Both the position numbers and the translations under genes were made by a program. The notes beneath the pieces are model-generated. The model made no database searches, was not told where the DNA came from, and was given only the letters and a program-made list of their open reading frames with translations. From positions 1-64,000 of the forward strand of contig NZ_JAAQTO010000040.1 of NCBI RefSeq assembly GCF_011742165.1: a stretch of 64,000 bases of DNA, in the 5' to 3' direction. Source of the DNA: Billgrantia bachuensis (GTDB lineage: Bacteria > Pseudomonadota > Gammaproteobacteria > Pseudomonadales > Halomonadaceae). Below are positions 18,455-26,368 of this stretch, in pieces (the stretch's first letter is position 1; each line of letters starts with the position of its first letter).

Positions 18455-19339
18455 ATGACTCAACCCCGCCTCGGCTTCATCGGCATCGGCCTGATGGGCG
18501 ACCCCATGACGCGCCGCCTGCTGGGTGCCGGCTTCGATGTGACGGTATGGAACCGCACTGCGGCAAAGTGCGAGCCGTTGCTAGAAGCTGGCGCTACGGT
18601 AGCCGGCTCCATCGCCGAGTTGATGCAGCGTGTCGATGTAGTGATGCTGTGCCTGGCCAATACCGACGTGGTGGAGGGTGTCGTGTTCGGCGAGGACGGC
18701 GTGGCGGCCCATGGCCAGGCGGGACAGCGACTGATCGACCTCTCCAGCAGCGATCCGGCAGCAACGCGCGCCTTTGCCGAGAAGCTGGAAGAAGAGAGTG
18801 GCATGCATTGGGTCGATGCGCCGGTCTCCGGCGGCGTGGCGGGAGCCGAGGCTGGCAGCCTGGCGATCATGTGCGGCGGCGCGGAAGCGGACGTCATGGC
18901 CGTGCAGCCCCTGCTCGCCACGCTCTCGGCACGGGTCACGCACATGGGTCCGGTGGGCGCCGGCCAAGTCACCAAGGTGTGTAACCAGATGATCGTCGGC
19001 TGCCAGGCAGCGGTGATTGCCGAGATGGTAGCCCTGGCAGAGGCCAGCGGCGTGGACGCCAGCCGCCTGACCGAGGCGCTGGCAGGTGGCTTCGCCGATT
19101 CCAAGCCGTTCCGGATCCTCACCCCGCGCATGGCGGCCAGCGAGTACGCCAACCCGGCCTGGCACTTGCGCACCCTGCTCAAGGACCTCGACATGGCCAC
19201 GGCCCAGAGCCAACGCACCGGTAGCGCCACGCCAATGAGCGGCCTTGCGGCACAGCTGATGCGCGCCCACGTCAGCCATGGCCACGCCGAGCACGACCCG
19301 GCGACGCTGGTGGAAACTTATCGCCGAAAGGAGGACTAA
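18455..19339 (+). CDS. NAD(P)-dependent oxidoreductase, 3-hydroxyisobutyrate dehydrogenase family
   Basis: A 294-residue beta-hydroxyacid dehydrogenase. The N terminus has the Rossmann loop GFIGIGLMGDPM, then the substrate signature DAPVSGGVAGAEAGSL and the catalytic Lys within GQVTKVCNQM. The family includes 3-hydroxyisobutyrate, tartronate semialdehyde and glyoxylate reductases; which one applies cannot be told. GGAG lies before the ATG at 18455. The stop overlaps that of the converging hydroxylase-family gene by 4 bases. Confidence 0.9.
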   Translation: MTQPRLGFIGIGLMGDPMTRRLLGAGFDVTVWNRTAAKCEPLLEAGATVAGSIAELMQRVDVVMLCLANTDVVEGVVFGEDGVAAHGQAGQRLIDLSSSDPAATRAFAEKLEEESGMHWVDAPVSGGVAGAEAGSLAIMCGGAEADVMAVQPLLATLSARVTHMGPVGAGQVTKVCNQMIVGCQAAVIAEMVALAEASGVDASRLTEALAGGFADSKPFRILTPRMAASEYANPAWHLRTLLKDLDMATAQSQRTGSATPMSGLAAQLMRAHVSHGHAEHDPATLVETYRRKED

Positions 19340-20181
19340 CCTTGCGACTCCTGGCCGCGGTTCTGCGCGGCGGGAGGCCTGGGATTCAGCAAAGGCTGGA
19401 TCAGCATGCGATCCAGCCTCAGCTCACGGGGCTCGCGGAATGCCTCGATGCCAAGCGTCATGCCGTGGTGGCCTGCATCGGGCTGATCGCGATAGGTGCC
19501 GAATAGCCGGTCCCACCAGGGCAGGTTGAAACCGAAGTTGCTGTCGGTTTCGCGGCGCACGATCGAGTGATGAACACGGTGCATGTCCGGCGTCACCACC
19601 AGGAGGCGCAGCCGACGGTCGACCCGCTCGGGCAGGCGTATATTGCCGTGATTGAACATGGAGGTGGCATTGAGCAAAACCTCGAAGATCAGCACCGCTA
19701 CGGCCGGCGCCCCCAGCAGCGTTACCGCGGCGATCTTGATCCCCATCGAGATCAGGATCTCCAGCGGATGGAAGCGCAGCCCGGTGGTCACGTCGAACTC
19801 CAGGTCTGCATGGTGCATGCGATGCAGGCGCCACAGCCAGGGCACGGCATGAAACAGCCGATGCTGGAAGTAGATTGCCGCGTCCAGCAGCAGCACGGAT
19901 AGCGGCAATGCCAGCCACAGCGGCGCCGCAACCAGATGGAAGAGCCCCCAGCCGCGCTCGGCGGCCACCAAGGCAGCCCCCACCGCCGCCAGAGGAAAGA
20001 CCAGGCGAACCGCCAGGGTATCCAGCACGACGATCAACAGGTTACTCGGCCAGCGCTGCCGGCGCCGGATTCGCTGCTCACGGCGCGCAGCAAGGATTTC
20101 CCACAGCACCATCGCCGCCAGCACCAGCAGGAAGATGCCGAGGCGGATCAGCGGCTCATGCAGGAGAAGCGTCTCGCTCAT
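19336..20181 (-). CDS. sterol desaturase / fatty acid hydroxylase family protein
   Basis: An integral membrane di-iron oxygenase of 281 residues. Its histidine boxes are HRLFH, HRMHH and HRVHH, within four or so membrane helices. Substrates in the family include fatty acids, sterols and carotenoids; none can be assigned. Two in-frame ATG codons lie 6 bases apart; AGGGAG is only 2 bases from the first but 8 from the second, so 20181 is chosen (20187 is the alternative). It converges on the dehydrogenase gene and is divergent from moxR. Confidence 0.88.
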   Translation of the reverse strand: MSETLLLHEPLIRLGIFLLVLAAMVLWEILAARREQRIRRRQRWPSNLLIVVLDTLAVRLVFPLAAVGAALVAAERGWGLFHLVAAPLWLALPLSVLLLDAAIYFQHRLFHAVPWLWRLHRMHHADLEFDVTTGLRFHPLEILISMGIKIAAVTLLGAPAVAVLIFEVLLNATSMFNHGNIRLPERVDRRLRLLVVTPDMHRVHHSIVRRETDSNFGFNLPWWDRLFGTYRDQPDAGHHGMTLGIEAFREPRELRLDRMLIQPLLNPRPPAAQNRGQESQG

Positions 20182-20328
20182 GTTCATGGCTCCCTGCCGG
20201 CGTGCAACGGCAGACCGGCCCACTACCTTACGCGATGGTATCGCTTTCGAGCAGGATTTGTCCCTTGCCCCACCCTTCCGTACACTTGTTTGACTCTCCC
20301 CGACACGATGCTACGCCGAGGCACGACC

Positions 20329-21183
<855 letters not shown>

Positions 21184-21186
21184 GTC

Positions 21187-22368
21187 ATGTTCATCGGCCT
21201 GTTCGAGACCCTCAAGCGCGCCGGTGTGCCGGTATCGCTGCGCGAACTGCTCGATCTGCACGCCGTGGTCGAGCGCGGCGTGGTGTTCGCCGACATGGAG
21301 GCGTTCTATCGGGTGGCGCGCACCGTGCTGGTCAAGGATGAGCGCCACTTCGACCGCTTCGATCGTGCCTTCGCCGCCTGGTTCGACGGCTTGGAGAACC
21401 TCGATGCCGCCATCGAAGCGCTGATTCCCGACGACTGGCTGCGCCGCGAGTTCGAAAAGCAGCTCAGCGAGGAAGAGAAGGCCCAGATCGAATCGCTGGG
21501 CGGGCTCGAGAAGCTGATCGAGACCTTCAAGCAGCGCCTCGAGGAGCAGAAGGAGCGCCACGCCGGCGGCAACAAGTGGATCGGCACCGGCGGCACCAGC
21601 CCCTTCGGTGCCTACGGCTACAACCCCGAGGGCATCCGCATCGGCCAGGAGGGTTCGCGCCATCGCCGGGCAATCAAGGTGTGGGATGAGCGCCGCTTCC
21701 GTGATTACGACGATTCGCTCGAACTCGGTACGCGCAACATCAAGATGGCGCTGCGCCGGCTGCGCAAGTTCGCCCGCCAGGGCGCGGCCGAGGAGTTCGA
21801 CGTCGATGCCACCATTCGCGACACCGCCCGCGATGCCGGCCTGCTCAACGTGCGCATGCGCCCCGAGCGTCACAACACGGTGAAGGTGTTGCTGTTCCTC
21901 GACGTGGGCGGTTCCATGGACGACCACATCCGAGTGTGCGAGGAGCTGTTCTCCGCCGCCCGCTCGGAGTTCAAGCACCTGGAGCACTACTATTTTCACA
22001 ACTGCTTGTACGAAGGTGTTTGGCGCAACAACTACCGACGCACCAGCGAACGCATCCCCACCATGGACGTGCTGCACACCTACGGGCGTGACTATCAGGT
22101 AGTGATCGTCGGCGATGCCGCCATGTCGCCCTATGAGGTGACCCACCCCGGCGGTAGCGTGGAACACTTCAACGACGAGGCCGGCGCGGTGTGGCTGAAG
22201 CGCCTGGCCGACAAGTTTCCCCGTCTGGCGTGGCTCAATCCCATGCCGCCGCGCGCTTGGGAGTACACTCACTCCACCCAGCTGATTCGCCAGTTGATCG
22301 ACGATCGCATGTACCCCATGACCCTGGAGGGGCTGGAGAGCGCCATGCGCGAGCTGGCGCGCGGATAG
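21187..22368 (+). CDS. VWA-domain protein, CoxE-like partner of MoxR
   Basis: A 393-residue cytoplasmic protein with a C-terminal von Willebrand A fold. The metal site motif reads DVGGSMD instead of the canonical DxSxS; this Gly variant is common in the family. The N-terminal half is helical and charged with a Gly-rich hinge (GGTSPFGAYGYNP). With the ATPase gene 3 bases upstream it forms the standard MoxR-VWA pair, likely a chaperone unit for an unidentified target. The SOS promoter begins 35 bases after its stop, so it is not the regulated gene. Confidence 0.88.
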   Translation: MFIGLFETLKRAGVPVSLRELLDLHAVVERGVVFADMEAFYRVARTVLVKDERHFDRFDRAFAAWFDGLENLDAAIEALIPDDWLRREFEKQLSEEEKAQIESLGGLEKLIETFKQRLEEQKERHAGGNKWIGTGGTSPFGAYGYNPEGIRIGQEGSRHRRAIKVWDERRFRDYDDSLELGTRNIKMALRRLRKFARQGAAEEFDVDATIRDTARDAGLLNVRMRPERHNTVKVLLFLDVGGSMDDHIRVCEELFSAARSEFKHLEHYYFHNCLYEGVWRNNYRRTSERIPTMDVLHTYGRDYQVVIVGDAAMSPYEVTHPGGSVEHFNDEAGAVWLKRLADKFPRLAWLNPMPPRAWEYTHSTQLIRQLIDDRMYPMTLEGLESAMRELARG

Positions 22369-22402
22369 TAACGCCGGGCGGGTTCGATAATCCTGCGACG
22401 GC

Positions 22403-22431
22403 TTGCTCATCTACGGACCGCTCTCTATACT
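22403..22431 (+). promoter_or_regulatory. sigma70-like promoter P1 upstream of satD-like gene
   Basis: TTGCTC (22403-22408) and TATACT (22426-22431) are separated by exactly 17 bases. The -10 is good (5 of 6), the -35 weak (3 of 6). The LexA box overlaps the -10 and the expected start point. Confidence 0.6.
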
Positions 22432-22447
22432 GTATTTTCATACAGTT
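22428..22447 (+). promoter_or_regulatory. LexA (SOS) box
   Basis: CTGT-N8-ACAG, extended to a palindrome ACTGTAT-TTTC-ATACAGT (22429-22446). It matches the enterobacterial LexA consensus at about 16 of 20 positions and sits on the -10 of P1, the classic repressor position. Confidence 0.78.
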
Positions 22448-22450
22448 TTC

Positions 22451-22470
22451 GTATGACGAACCAGTCATAC
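22451..22470 (+). promoter_or_regulatory. palindrome GTATGAC-N6-GTCATAC
   Basis: A perfect 7-6-7 inverted repeat just downstream of the LexA box. It looks like a binding site for a dimeric regulator; none can be named. Confidence 0.5.
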
Positions 22471-22507
22471 CTGGTCTCGGGCAAGTGTCGATAGCGGACA
22501 AGCCGCT

Positions 22508-22554
22508 ATAACCCTTTATGGTTATAAACTTGAAAAATAACCCTTAGGGGCTAT
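22508..22554 (+). promoter_or_regulatory. twin palindromic operator sites
   Basis: Two related 18-base palindromes begin with the same ATAACCCTT: one at 22508-22525 (outer arms TATAACC / GGTTATA at 22507-22526), one at 22537-22554 (AATAaCCC / GGGcTATT). Their centres are 29 bases apart. The second fills the spacer of promoter P2, as expected for a repressor site, possibly for the HTH domain of the gene that follows. Confidence 0.55.
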
Positions 22555-22557
22555 TAT
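22530..22557 (+). promoter_or_regulatory. sigma70 promoter P2 of the satD-like operon
   Basis: TTGAAA (22530-22535) and TATTAT (22552-22557), each 5 of 6, are 16 bases apart. The expected transcript start near 22564 leaves about 23 bases before the ATG at 22587. Confidence 0.62.
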
Positions 22558-22586
22558 CCTTCCATACCTTCATGCAGAACGGGCCT

Positions 22587-23228
22587 ATGGTGCAGCGCAT
22601 TGCCGTACTCACGGGCGACCTTGTCGATTCCCGCAAGGCCAGCGACCCGAAGCGACTCTTCAAGGTGCTCGATGACGCTCTCGAGGCGATCACCGACCGC
22701 TATGGCGGCCAGGGTGAGCGGTACCGTGGAGACGGTTTCCAGATCGCTCTTCCCGAGCCCGCAATAGCCATGCATGCTGCGGTATTGTTGCGTGCGGCAC
22801 TGATTCGCCATTCGGAGGAAGATCAGCGCTGGGATGCACGCATCGCCGTCGCCGTCGGCAAGGATCGCTGGCACCCCGAACAGCGAGTGACCGAAGCCAG
22901 CGGCGAGGTGTTCGTGCGCTCCGGCCAGACCCTGGATGCCATGAGCGAAGGGGCTTCCCACCTGTGTCTCAAGCTGGTCGAGGAGCCCGAGAGCGAATGC
23001 CTGGCCCTGCTGACCCGTTTCGTCGACGACCTGATCGATGGCTGGTCGCGCTACGCCGCCGAAGCCGTCTACCTGAGTCTGTGGCACGATGAGCCCCAGC
23101 AGGCGCTTGCCAAGCGGCTCGGTATCAGCCAGCCCGGCGTGCACAAGCGGCTGCGGGCCGCCCGCTGGGCGCTGATCGACGATTACCTCCGCCATCTCAG
23201 CCAACGCTTCAAGGAAGACCCACGATGA
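22587..23228 (+). CDS. SatD-family protein: cyclase-like domain plus helix-turn-helix
   Basis: A 213-residue protein. The N-terminal 140 residues resemble a class III nucleotide cyclase fold: GDLVDSR and RGDGFQ would supply the two metal-binding Asp residues, and SGEVFVRSGQTLD the later conserved loop. The C-terminal QQALAKRLGISQPGVHKRLRAARW is a clear helix-turn-helix. SatD was first linked to acid tolerance in streptococci; its activity is unknown. The ATG at 22587 is chosen because P2 would leave almost no leader for the ATG at 22572. The DUF3307 gene overlaps its stop by 4 bases. Upstream control sites point to SOS control and autoregulation. Enzyme activity is not shown by the sequence. 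Confidence 0.75.
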   Translation: MVQRIAVLTGDLVDSRKASDPKRLFKVLDDALEAITDRYGGQGERYRGDGFQIALPEPAIAMHAAVLLRAALIRHSEEDQRWDARIAVAVGKDRWHPEQRVTEASGEVFVRSGQTLDAMSEGASHLCLKLVEEPESECLALLTRFVDDLIDGWSRYAAEAVYLSLWHDEPQQALAKRLGISQPGVHKRLRAARWALIDDYLRHLSQRFKEDPR

Positions 23229-23986
23229 ACGCCGATCTCTCGCTGCTGCTGGGGCTGGTGCTGGTCCATCTGCTTGGTGATTTTGCCCTGCAGCCAAGGC
23301 GTTGGGTCGAGGCTCGCTACGTGCGCAAGGTGCGCTCCCCCCAACTCTACCTGCACGCAGCGCTGCATGGCGGTTTGGCCTTCGCGGTGCTGGGCGCGGC
23401 CACCCTCACCCACTCGAACGCCACGACTTCCTTGACCATGGTGCTGGGAGGCGCGCTTACCGTCGCCGTGAGCCATATGGCAATCGACCTCGGCAAGTCC
23501 TATCTGTCGCCGTCAAGGCTGCGCTGGTTCATGCTCGACCAGGCGTTGCACCTGCTGGTGCTGCTGGGAGTCTGGCTGGCCTGGCTGGGCAGTTGGCAGC
23601 CGTTGGTCACGTTCTGGCAATGGTTGTTCACCCCGTCGGTACTCGGCATCGTCGTTGCGTACGTGCTCGTCACTCGTCCGCTGTCGATCGTCATCGCCCT
23701 GGTCATACAGCGCTGGAGTGCCGAAATCGACAACCCAGGCACGCTCATCGCCGCCGGGGCACGCATCGGCATGGCCGAGCGCGTTCTGGTGCTGACCCTG
23801 GTGCTGCTCGACCAGTTGACTGCCATCGGTTTCCTGCTCGCCGCCAAGTCGGTGCTGCGCTTCGGTGAACTGCGCGGCGCGCAGGATCGCAAGCTGACCG
23901 AATACGTGCTCATGGGGACCTTGCTCAGTGTCTCGACCGCCATGGTACTCGGCTTGCTGATACGGATAGTGACAGAGGGGAGCTGA
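23225..23986 (+). CDS. DUF3307 membrane protein
   Basis: A 253-residue inner membrane protein with about six hydrophobic segments. The N-terminal LVHLLGDFALQPRRWVEAR and the His-rich LYLHAALHG stretch are DUF3307 features. Its gene overlaps the satD-like gene (ATGA), and this pairing is known in many bacteria, so the two are likely partners: a soluble signal or regulator and a membrane effector or sensor. Function unknown. amiD follows 2 bases after the stop and may share the transcript. Confidence 0.85.
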   Translation: MNADLSLLLGLVLVHLLGDFALQPRRWVEARYVRKVRSPQLYLHAALHGGLAFAVLGAATLTHSNATTSLTMVLGGALTVAVSHMAIDLGKSYLSPSRLRWFMLDQALHLLVLLGVWLAWLGSWQPLVTFWQWLFTPSVLGIVVAYVLVTRPLSIVIALVIQRWSAEIDNPGTLIAAGARIGMAERVLVLTLVLLDQLTAIGFLLAAKSVLRFGELRGAQDRKLTEYVLMGTLLSVSTAMVLGLLIRIVTEGS

Positions 23987-23988
23987 TC

Positions 23989-24915
23989 ATGACGCGCCGC
24001 TGGATCGCCGTACTGGGCCTGGCAATGGCAGGCGCTTGGCTGGCCGGCTGTGCCGCGCCGGAGCATCTGGAAAAGCGCGACGGCTACGTGGTGGACCACA
24101 CCCACGTATCGCCCTCGCATGGCAGCCGTGTGCATCATCTTGTGCTGCACTACACCGATGTCGACGAGGCCGAATCGCTGGCCGTGCTCACAGGACCTCA
24201 CGTCAGCTCCCACTACGTCTTGCCGATGCCGGCGCGGGAGCGCCGTGGCCAGCCGCTGGTCTACCAACTCGTCGACGAGTCTCGCCGTGCCTGGCACGCT
24301 GGCGCCAGCGGCTGGAAAGGCCGCCCCAACATCAACGACACCTCGATCGGCATCGAGATCGTCAATACCGGGCCCGACCGCCCCTACGCCGAAGTGGAAC
24401 GGTTGCTGGAGGCGCATCCCGAGGCCGCCGCAGAGGTGAAGTGGGCGCCCTACCCCGACGAGCAGATCGAGGCGTTGATCGCGCTGTCGCGCGACATCAT
24501 CGAGCGCCACGGTATCCACCCCACCAACGTGGTGGCGCATTCCGACATCGCGCCGACGCGCAAGATCGATCCCGGCCCCCGGTTTCCCTGGCGCGAGCTT
24601 TTTGATGCCGGCATTGGCGTATGGCCTGAGGCTGAAGTCGTATCGCGCTGGCAGGCTCGCTTCGAAGCAGAGGAACCACCCCTCGTCACTCTGCAGGAGG
24701 CGCTAAGCACCTGGGGCTATCCGCTGGAGGCAACGGCTGAGCTGGACCACCAGACGCGCGCAGTACTGCGTGCCTTCCAGATGCGCTTTCGCCCCGCCGA
24801 CTACCGCGGCCGGCCGGACGCCGAGACGGCAGCCATTCTCTGGGCGCTGCTGGAAACGTATCGTCCCCTCGACCTGGAGCGGCTCGAGGGGACGATGAGG
24901 CAGTCGGAAGGTTAG
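23989..24915 (+). CDS. amiD: N-acetylmuramoyl-L-alanine amidase, lipoprotein AmiD type
   Basis: Cleaves the bond between muramic acid and the peptide in peptidoglycan fragments at the outer membrane. A lipobox (LAGC, about residues 17-20) marks it as a lipoprotein. The amidase_2 domain has zinc ligand candidates in HHLVLHYTD and HSDIAPTRKIDPG, and the C terminus holds a peptidoglycan-binding helix bundle (about residues 225-295). The 308 residues are slightly longer than E. coli AmiD (276). It is 2 bases after the DUF3307 gene. Confidence 0.9.
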   Translation: MTRRWIAVLGLAMAGAWLAGCAAPEHLEKRDGYVVDHTHVSPSHGSRVHHLVLHYTDVDEAESLAVLTGPHVSSHYVLPMPARERRGQPLVYQLVDESRRAWHAGASGWKGRPNINDTSIGIEIVNTGPDRPYAEVERLLEAHPEAAAEVKWAPYPDEQIEALIALSRDIIERHGIHPTNVVAHSDIAPTRKIDPGPRFPWRELFDAGIGVWPEAEVVSRWQARFEAEEPPLVTLQEALSTWGYPLEATAELDHQTRAVLRAFQMRFRPADYRGRPDAETAAILWALLETYRPLDLERLEGTMRQSEG

Positions 24916-24959
24916 CGGTTTGGCATCCTCGGGCTCGAGCTACCGTCGAGCCTGGCGAA

Positions 24960-25397
24960 TTACATGGTCGCCAGCCGCTCCTGGTCGTTGATGCCGGCCA
25001 TGCGCACCAGCGCCAAGGCCTCGTCGAGGCTTTCCACTTCTTCGACTCGTACCAGTTCGCTGTCCAGGCTGATCGCCTTGCCGGTCTTTTCGGAGAGCAG
25101 TCTTTCCAGGGTGGGTACGTCCATGCCCTCTTCCATCTGCAAGACATCGACGCTGGCGCTGTCGTGCGTACCAGGCAGGTAGATGGTGCCGTTGGAGAAA
25201 TCCACGGCGTAGGCGATCACGCCCGGAACGATGAAGAACAGCAGGCCCACACCGTTGGCAATGGCGACTACCGGGTCGATTCGTCCACTCATCTGGCCCT
25301 TGCGCTCGGGATGGAAGACGGTACCGCAGCCCACCAGGGCGGTGATGAAAGCACCAAGCACCAAGCCGGTCAGGGCACGACGGATTCGGGTCCTCAT
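24960..25397 (-). CDS. predicted lipoprotein with one membrane segment
   Basis: A 145-residue protein with a lipobox near residue 24 (TALVGC) followed by a hydrophobic segment (VGLLFFIVPGVIAYAVDF) and a small C-terminal domain. No family can be named with confidence. GGAG lies 10 bases before the ATG. It is a single gene converging on amiD; a short stem GGCTCGA / TCGAGCC at 24932-24952 lies between them. Confidence 0.72.
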   Translation of the reverse strand: MRTRIRRALTGLVLGAFITALVGCGTVFHPERKGQMSGRIDPVVAIANGVGLLFFIVPGVIAYAVDFSNGTIYLPGTHDSASVDVLQMEEGMDVPTLERLLSEKTGKAISLDSELVRVEEVESLDEALALVRMAGINDQERLATM

Positions 25398-25530
25398 GGA
25401 ACGGATGCTCCGTAGAAAGTCAGCTTACCGACGCCGGACGATTGCCGCCCTTGGCGCCGCCATGGAGAATGGCGGGAGATTACCACAACGCCAACTAATA
25501 CGAGCGTTTACATTGTTCACGGAGGCCGCC

Positions 25531-26124
25531 ATGAGTGAAACGGTACTGAGTATCCGCCAAGGCAATGCGATCGAGCCGCGACTGGACGAACTGGCCCACC
25601 TGCGGATCACCGTGTTCCGCGATTTCCCCTACCTCTACGATGGCAGCTTCGATTACGAGGCCAACTACTTGCGCCGCTATGCCGAATGCCCCGACAGCCT
25701 GTTCGTACTGGCCGAGGATGGCGATGCCTTGGTGGGGGCCGCCACGGGCATGCCGCTGGCCGAGGACGTGGAAGAGTTTCGCACGCCGTTCGAGCAGGCC
25801 GGCTTCGATGTCGGCAGCGTGTTCTACTACGGCGAATCGGTACTGCTGCCGAGCTACCGTGGCCGTGGCATCGGCAAGGCCTTCCTCGCCGAGCGCGAGC
25901 GCCACGCGGCCAGACGCGGCTTTGCCACCGTGGCCTTCTGCGCCGTGGAGCGCCCCGACGACCATCCGCTGAAGCCGGAGGGCTACGTTCCATTGCACGG
26001 CTTCTGGCGCTCGCAGGGTTACGAGCGCCACCCGGAGCTCGCTACCACTTTCCGCTGGAAGGACATCGGCGAGCCGGAGGAAACCGACAAGCCGATGGTG
26101 TTCTGGCTAAAGTCGTTGGCATGA
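25531..26124 (+). CDS. GNAT family N-acetyltransferase
   Basis: A 197-residue acetyltransferase that moves acetyl from acetyl-CoA to an unknown amine. The acetyl-CoA pyrophosphate loop is RGRGIGKAF (about residues 111-119) and the later GYVPLHGFWRSQGYER stretch fits the family's end. GGAGG lies 5 bases before the ATG at 25531. A single gene, divergent from the lipoprotein gene. Confidence 0.88.
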   Translation: MSETVLSIRQGNAIEPRLDELAHLRITVFRDFPYLYDGSFDYEANYLRRYAECPDSLFVLAEDGDALVGAATGMPLAEDVEEFRTPFEQAGFDVGSVFYYGESVLLPSYRGRGIGKAFLAERERHAARRGFATVAFCAVERPDDHPLKPEGYVPLHGFWRSQGYERHPELATTFRWKDIGEPEETDKPMVFWLKSLA

Positions 26125-26169
26125 TGATCGCTCGGAGCTGATCCGACGACAGGCCTGCGAGGAGGCGCT

Positions 26170-26214
26170 GTGAACCCATCCTTGGGCGCTACATTTGCCA
26201 TCCATGGCAAATGA
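26170..26214 (+). other. possible 14-codon GTG-start leader frame before proS
   Basis: GAGGAGG lies 6 bases before a GTG that opens a 14-codon frame ([14 protein letters not shown]), ending within the perfect palindrome below. It is 155 bases before proS and upstream of its likely promoter, so attenuation of proS is not the simple reading. Confidence 0.2.
26192..26213 (+). promoter_or_regulatory. perfect 10-2-10 palindrome upstream of proS
   Basis: CATTTGCCAT-CC-ATGGCAAATG. A 20-base perfect inverted repeat with a 2-base centre between the GNAT gene and proS; a strong candidate for a dimeric regulator site. No known regulator consensus recognised. It could not form a normal RNA hairpin loop of 2 bases. 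Confidence 0.5.
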
Positions 26215-26270
26215 CCTCCTCTTCGGCCTGTCCTCGGCGCTCCTCGCTTGCTCAGCAGCAGCCCGCTCTT

Positions 26271-26299
26271 TTGCTGCAATTCGTCGTTGGCCGTACAAT
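26271..26299 (+). promoter_or_regulatory. sigma70 promoter of proS
   Basis: TTGCTG and TACAAT are separated by 17 bases, 70 bases before the proS ATG. The -10 has 5 of 6 consensus bases. Confidence 0.6.
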
Positions 26300-26368
26300 G
26301 CCCCGAACGCCGCCCGTCGCGGCACGCCGACTCATGCCAAGCCCATGCTGGAAGGAAACGCCGGACCC

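Noticed and set aside
22150..22161. Exact match to the 12-base RfaH ops element GGCGGTAGCGTG
   Set aside because: It lies inside the VWA gene as common codons for Gly-Gly-Ser-Val, far from any promoter or long surface operon; other near matches occur in coding DNA (for example near 208).
21187..22368. DVGGSM in place of DxSxS in the VWA metal site
   Set aside because: The variant is usual in MoxR-associated CoxE-like proteins as I know them.
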